Part shown: positions 42,190 to 45,881 of the stretch, piece after piece | Numbering within the stretch: position 1 is the first letter of the stretch | How the letters are laid out: each line of letters starts with the position of its first letter | Origin: an uncultured Myxococcales bacterium | GTDB taxonomy: Bacteria > Myxococcota_A > UBA9042 > DTJE01 | Assembly (NCBI GenBank): GCA_937975765.1 | Contig: CALJUR010000134.1 | Span: 1 to 45,881, forward strand | Direction: 5' to 3' | DNA length: 45,881 bases | Translations under genes and position numbers: made by a program | Notes under the pieces: model-generated | Told to the model about the DNA's origin: nothing | The model's database searches: none | What the model saw: only the letters and a program-made list of their open reading frames with translations

Positions 42190-43839
42190 CTACCGGACCA
42201 TGATCGCGTTCGAGTAGAGGTACGGCACCTCCTTCTCCGCCAGATCCTCCACCCCCTTCAGGCCCGCCCTCAGGTGGCGCGGCGTGACCCACACCTCGAC
42301 GCGGTAGGCGCCCGGCCCGTCCACGGCGATCTCGAACGTGCGCCCCTCGCCGGTCTCGTCCAGCACCGTCTGCACGCCCGCGGTGGTCGCCTTCAGAACC
42401 TTCGTCCGCATCGTCGCGCCCGACTGGCCCTCGGTCCACGCCGGGTAATCCGGCAGGGTCCAGGGCGTCTTCGCCAGCGTCGGCGCCCTCAGGTACATTT
42501 TCACCGCGGTCGTGCCCGCGATCTCCTTCCCCATCTCCACCGGGTTCCCGTCGGCCACCGCGAAGAAGTCGAACCCCTTCGGCATCCCCATCATGTCGAA
42601 CGCCATGAACGACCGGCCCAGCCCGATCGCCTGCCGCACCTCGTCCACGTCCTGCGGCTTGTCGGCGGCCACCAGCGTGTGGTTCGACATCCATCGGAAC
42701 GACCGCACGAACGAGTCCATCCGGTCGCCGTCGGCCAGCATCACCGGGCCGCCGTCCGCCAGCAGGTGCGCGAAGTTCGGGTAGTCGTAGGTGTAGTCGC
42801 CGCACTCCTCGAAACTGGGGCACAGCGGCGGGACCTCCACGTTGCGGTGGATGTCCGTCGCGCCGAAGCCGGTCAGCCGGATGTACGGCGTGGACGCGTC
42901 GAACTTCAGCGGGTCGTTCGCGATCGGCGCCATCAGCAGCAGGATCGCCAGGTCCGGCACGGGGTTCGTCGTCCCCGCGTTCATGAACGAGTCCACCCGC
43001 AGGAACTGGTCGAACCCGTCGCCCAGCGCCGCCATCAGCATCGGGTGGAAGTTGAACAATTCGATGCCGTCCAGCGGCAGCGCCTTGATCGTCTCGACCG
43101 ACAGGTCGCCCTGCTCGGGGTGGCACACGAACGCGTAGCCGCCCATCTCGTGGACCTTGGCGATCGCCGCCTGCGCGTCCGCAATCGGGGTCGCGTCATC
43201 GTACGAGACGCGCCACAGATCGGCCGGCACCGGCGCCGACAGCCCGATCGGCATGTTCTTGCTTCCCTCGGTCCCCACGAAGTACAGGAACGACGGCACC
43301 AGGCTGCCGTCGGGGCAGGTCACCTTGTTGGCCGTCAGGCGCCCGTTCGACCCGTTCAGCAACTGGTCGCCGGCTTCCGGCCGATAGTGCAGCGCCTGCT
43401 CGAAGGTCGCGTCGCTGACGTCCCCGGGATGGTCCGTCTGCATCACGAAGTCGATGCCCGCCTGGCAGGGCGCCCGCCGGTGCTCGGTCTCGCAGTCGAC
43501 CAGCAGCGAGGGATCGATCTCCTCGTGCTGCGGGTAGCAGCCGTCGTGCGACCAGTTCGAGTGCAGGTGCACGATGCCGCGCAGCATCTTGTAGCCACGG
43601 TTCTCCTGCCCGAACGGGACCGGCGGGGTCACCACCTCCTCCACGGGAACCTCGGGCGCGATCTCCTCGACCGCTTCCGGCGGGACCTCCCCGGGGATCT
43701 CCGTCGCGACCTCCATCACCTCGGCATCCTGGGCCACCTCCGCCCCCGGGTCCGTGACCGCGTCGTCCTTCGAGGTCGACCCGCCGCACGCCGCCAGGAA
43801 CGCCACCGTCACCGTCATCGAAACGAAGGGGAACCGCAT
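42190..43839 (-). CDS. Lipoprotein with PHP-type metallophosphoesterase domain
   Basis: A 549-residue lipoprotein. The signal peptide ends LAAC (Cys18), then CGGS and an acidic Glu/Pro/Val tether to about 76. The following domain has PHP-family metal ligands: GIVHLHSNWSHDG (His91, His93, His98), a QTDH motif, FVCHPEQGD and GATDIH in order. The C-terminal about 120 residues look like a beta-rich accessory domain (GRTFEIAVDGPGAYRVEVWV). PHP domains are phosphoesterases or nucleases, usually cytoplasmic; this one should sit on the outer membrane or cell surface. The substrate is unknown. ATG 43839 has GGAGG 8 nt upstream and a good promoter just before it. Confidence 0.85.
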   Translation of the reverse strand: MRFPFVSMTVTVAFLAACGGSTSKDDAVTDPGAEVAQDAEVMEVATEIPGEVPPEAVEEIAPEVPVEEVVTPPVPFGQENRGYKMLRGIVHLHSNWSHDGCYPQHEEIDPSLLVDCETEHRRAPCQAGIDFVMQTDHPGDVSDATFEQALHYRPEAGDQLLNGSNGRLTANKVTCPDGSLVPSFLYFVGTEGSKNMPIGLSAPVPADLWRVSYDDATPIADAQAAIAKVHEMGGYAFVCHPEQGDLSVETIKALPLDGIELFNFHPMLMAALGDGFDQFLRVDSFMNAGTTNPVPDLAILLLMAPIANDPLKFDASTPYIRLTGFGATDIHRNVEVPPLCPSFEECGDYTYDYPNFAHLLADGGPVMLADGDRMDSFVRSFRWMSNHTLVAADKPQDVDEVRQAIGLGRSFMAFDMMGMPKGFDFFAVADGNPVEMGKEIAGTTAVKMYLRAPTLAKTPWTLPDYPAWTEGQSGATMRTKVLKATTAGVQTVLDETGEGRTFEIAVDGPGAYRVEVWVTPRHLRAGLKGVEDLAEKEVPYLYSNAIMVR

Positions 43840-43866
43840 CCTTGGCGCCTCCGCAAAGCCGCGTGG

Positions 43867-43895
43867 ATTATCGTCCTCCGGGGATCGCGAATCAA
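43867..43895 (-). promoter_or_regulatory. Promoter of the PHP lipoprotein gene
   Basis: On the minus strand TTGATT (43895-43890) and GATAAT (43872-43867) are 17 nt apart. Transcription would start near 43860, giving a leader of about 21 nt with GGAGG. Confidence 0.6.
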
Positions 43896-43960
43896 GGAGC
43901 GCACGACCTGGGTTGGCCCCGTGCCTCCCACGCCGAATCCACGGGCGTCGCCGTCTGTGG

Positions 43961-43966
43961 CATAAT
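43961..43966 (+). promoter_or_regulatory. -10 element for the EF-G paralogue
   Basis: CATAAT lies 31 nt upstream of ATG 43998, a good -10 match. No convincing -35 is found at 16-18 nt. It is in the 158-bp gap that also holds the divergent PHP lipoprotein promoter. Confidence 0.35.
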
Positions 43967-43997
43967 TCCCGCCCGTGGCTTCCCGGGGAACCTCACC

Positions 43998-45836
43998 ATG
44001 GGCGAACGCGACCGCACCAGCCTCAAGTCGATGCGCCGGATCCGCAACCTGGGCATCATCGCGCACATCGACGCCGGCAAGACGACTCTGACCGAACGCC
44101 TTCTTTTCACGACCGGCCGCACCCACAAGATGGGCGAGGTCCACGACGGCGAGGCCGTGATGGACTACATGGTCCAGGAGCAGGAACGCGGCATCACCAT
44201 CACCTCCGCGGTCACGTCCTTCGAGTGGGGCGGATGCGAGATGCACCTGGTCGACACCCCCGGGCACGTGGACTTCACCGTCGAGGTCGAGCGCTCGCTG
44301 CGGGTCCTGGACGGCGCCGTCGTCGTGTTCGACGGCGTCAACGGCGTGGAACCCCAGTCCGAGACCGTCTGGCGGCAGGCCGACAAGTACCGCGTCCCCC
44401 GGGTCGCCTTCGTCAACAAGATGGACCGCGTGGGCGCCGATTTCGCGATGTCCGTGCAGTCGATGCGCGACCGCTTCCACCAGAGGATCCTTCCGATCCA
44501 GATCCCGGTCGGCGCCGAGTCCGCGTTCACGGGCGCCATCGACCTGGTCGAGTGGAAGACGCTGCGCTGGACCGGCTTGGACCCCCGCGAAACCGAGGTG
44601 TCCGACGGCGTGCCCCCCGGCCTGGAGCCCGAGGCGCGCCAGGCGCGGGACGACCTGGTGGCCGGCATCGCGGACGTCGACGAGGCGATCGCGGACAAGT
44701 ACCTGAACGGCGAGGACGTCCCGGCGGCCGACCTGATCGACGCGCTGCGACGGCACTGCGTCACCGGCGAGGTCGTGCCGGTCCTGTGCGGCTCGGCCCT
44801 GCGCAACAAGGGCGTCCCGCCGGTCCTGGACGCGGTGGTCAAGTACCTGCCGTCGCCGCTGGACCTCCCCCCCATCCACGGGACCAACCCCCGCACCGGC
44901 GAACCGGTCGAACTGGCCCAAGATCCCAACGGGCCCCTGTGCGCCCTGGTCTACAAGGTGCAGATCGCCGACGAGGGACGCCGCCTGACCTACCTTCGCA
45001 TCTACTCCGGCCGCATCGACGAGAAGGCCGACGCCTTCAACCCCGGCCGCAAGATCACCGAGAAGTTCAGCCGCATCTTCCTGATGCACGCGAAGGACCG
45101 CAAGCGCCTGGAAGAGGTCGGCGCCGGCAACATCGTCGGCGTGCTGGGCCTGAAGGTCACGGGCACCGGCGAGACCCTGTGCGACCCGGCGAACCCGGTC
45201 GTGCTGGAGTCCATCGGCGACTACGAGCCCGTCATCAGCATGGCGATCGAGGCCGAGTCGCAGGCCGACCGCGAGCGCCTGGAACTGACCCTCAAGCGCA
45301 TCTCGGACGAGGACCCGACCTTCCGGTTCCGCGAGGACCCCGACACCGGCCAGACCGTGATGTCCGGCATGGGCGAACTGCACCTGGACATCGTGGCCGA
45401 TCGCATCCGTCGCGACTTCGGCGTCCCGGTCCGCGTCGGCCGTCCCGAGGTCGTCTACGCCGAGACGGTCGGCCGGGCTGCCGACGGCTTCGGTTCCTGC
45501 GAGATCGAGAACGAGGAAGCCAAGGTCTTCGCGCGCTTGTCGCTGCATGTCCAGCCGGCCCCTCGCGGCGAGGGCTCGTCGTGCGACGTGGCCGACGGCA
45601 TGCTGCTGCACCCGGCTCTGCTGGAGGCGGCCCGCACCGGCGTCCTGGAGGCGCTGCGCGGAGGCGTGCTGCACGGGCTGACGCTGACCGACGTGAAGGC
45701 GCAGGTGCGCGGCATCGAGGCCCGCGAGGGCTTCGCGATCGACGAGACCGCGATCAAGATCGCCGCGATGAACGCCGTCAAGGAGGTGTGCGGTGCGGCC
45801 GCACCGGCCCGCCTCGAGCCGATCGGCGCGATCGAG
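43998..45836 (+). CDS. Elongation factor G paralogue (3' end missing)
   Basis: A translational GTPase of the EF-G family, 613 residues present of about 690. The GTPase motifs are complete: AHIDAGKTT with Lys28, QEQERGITITSA, DTPGHVDF, NKMD and CGSAL. Domains II and III follow (GRKITEKFSR, SGMGELHLDI). In domain IV the conserved SGGRGQYG loop of canonical EF-G is replaced by ENEEAKVFARL, and the later HEVDSS-like segment reads EAREGFAIDETAI. It is therefore a divergent paralogue rather than the main elongation factor; ribosome recycling or a stress role is possible. The frame continues into adapter after ...PIGAIE, so domain V is missing. ATG 43998 has only a weak GGGGAA upstream. Confidence 0.9.
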
Positions 45837-45881
45837 AGATCGGAAGAGCACACGTCTGAACTCCAGTCACCGAATACGATC
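45837..45881. other. Illumina index-adapter sequence (artefact)
   Basis: From AGATCGGAAGAGC onward this is TruSeq adapter followed by the 8-nt index CGAATACG (45871-45878) and the first three constant bases after it. It is the reverse complement of the adapter at 1-53. If translated it adds the well-known contaminant peptide RSEEHTSELQS to the EF-G product; that peptide is not real. Confidence 0.98.

Noticed and set aside
1..45881. Terminal inverted repeats of about 45-50 nt, suggesting a linear element or virus
   Set aside because: The repeats are the same sequencing adapter and index in opposite orientation, not biology.
45834..45881. C-terminal peptide RSEEHTSELQSPNTI on EF-G
   Set aside because: Translation of adapter sequence; a known contaminant peptide.

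Overview
The window is one GC-rich bacterial contig, most likely from a Myxococcota or other former deltaproteobacterial lineage. That placement is inferred from content: a very large soluble Ser/Thr kinase fused to an ATPase and TPR-like repeats, MopE-type cysteine/aspartate repeat lipoproteins with acidic Pro/Asp/Glu tethers, a glycine-rich surface lipoprotein, a degenerate HD-GYP-type protein and a membrane pyrophosphatase. I could not compute GC content or search databases. Both ends carry Illumina TruSeq index-adapter sequence (1-53 and 45837-45881, same 8-nt index in opposite orientation). These ends are artefacts, and they cut two genes: hppA on the left and an EF-G paralogue on the right.

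Layout. 54-10562 is on the minus strand: a PLP-dependent class V aminotransferase, then a tightly packed efflux operon (TolC-like outer-membrane factor, adaptor lipoprotein, RND pump, FxsA, RmuC; three of four junctions are 4-base start/stop overlaps), then hppA with its own promoter. 10646-11314 (+) encodes a stand-alone B3/B4 domain protein and converges, across a GC-rich repeat/hairpin block, on a minus-strand operon (11494-15860) of an orphan DNA methyltransferase, a two-TM unknown protein and a hybrid histidine kinase. Divergent from it is a plus-strand operon (15931-23434): Zn-ribbon/Ser-Thr kinase/ATPase/TPR protein, an alginate-export-like outer-membrane beta-barrel, a PP2C phosphatase fused to a cyclic-nucleotide-binding-like domain, and a lectin-fold lipoprotein. 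Kinase, opposing phosphatase and cell-envelope proteins together look like one signalling unit.

23447-33043 is a cell-surface locus: a 1,101-residue Cys-rich/Gly-rich lipoprotein and a GT-C-like polytopic membrane protein on the minus strand, and divergently a 1,516-residue lipoprotein with 16 MopE-type repeats. The divergent promoter region contains a near-perfect 20-bp palindrome, and a second inverted repeat lies at the predicted start of transcription of the Gly-rich lipoprotein gene. 33099-37670 (minus) holds an anti-sigma factor, an ECF sigma factor, a degenerate HD-GYP-like protein, a helical protein of unknown function and tRNA-Arg(CCT). argF and mutS2 (plus) follow, then a DedA/YqaA-type membrane protein and a PHP-domain lipoprotein (minus), and the truncated EF-G paralogue (plus).

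No mobile element, prophage, rRNA or CRISPR array was seen, and no gene-free stretch exceeds about 180 bases. The strongest candidates for something not previously described are the kinase-barrel-phosphatase-lipoprotein operon and the paired modular surface lipoproteins with palindromic promoter sites.
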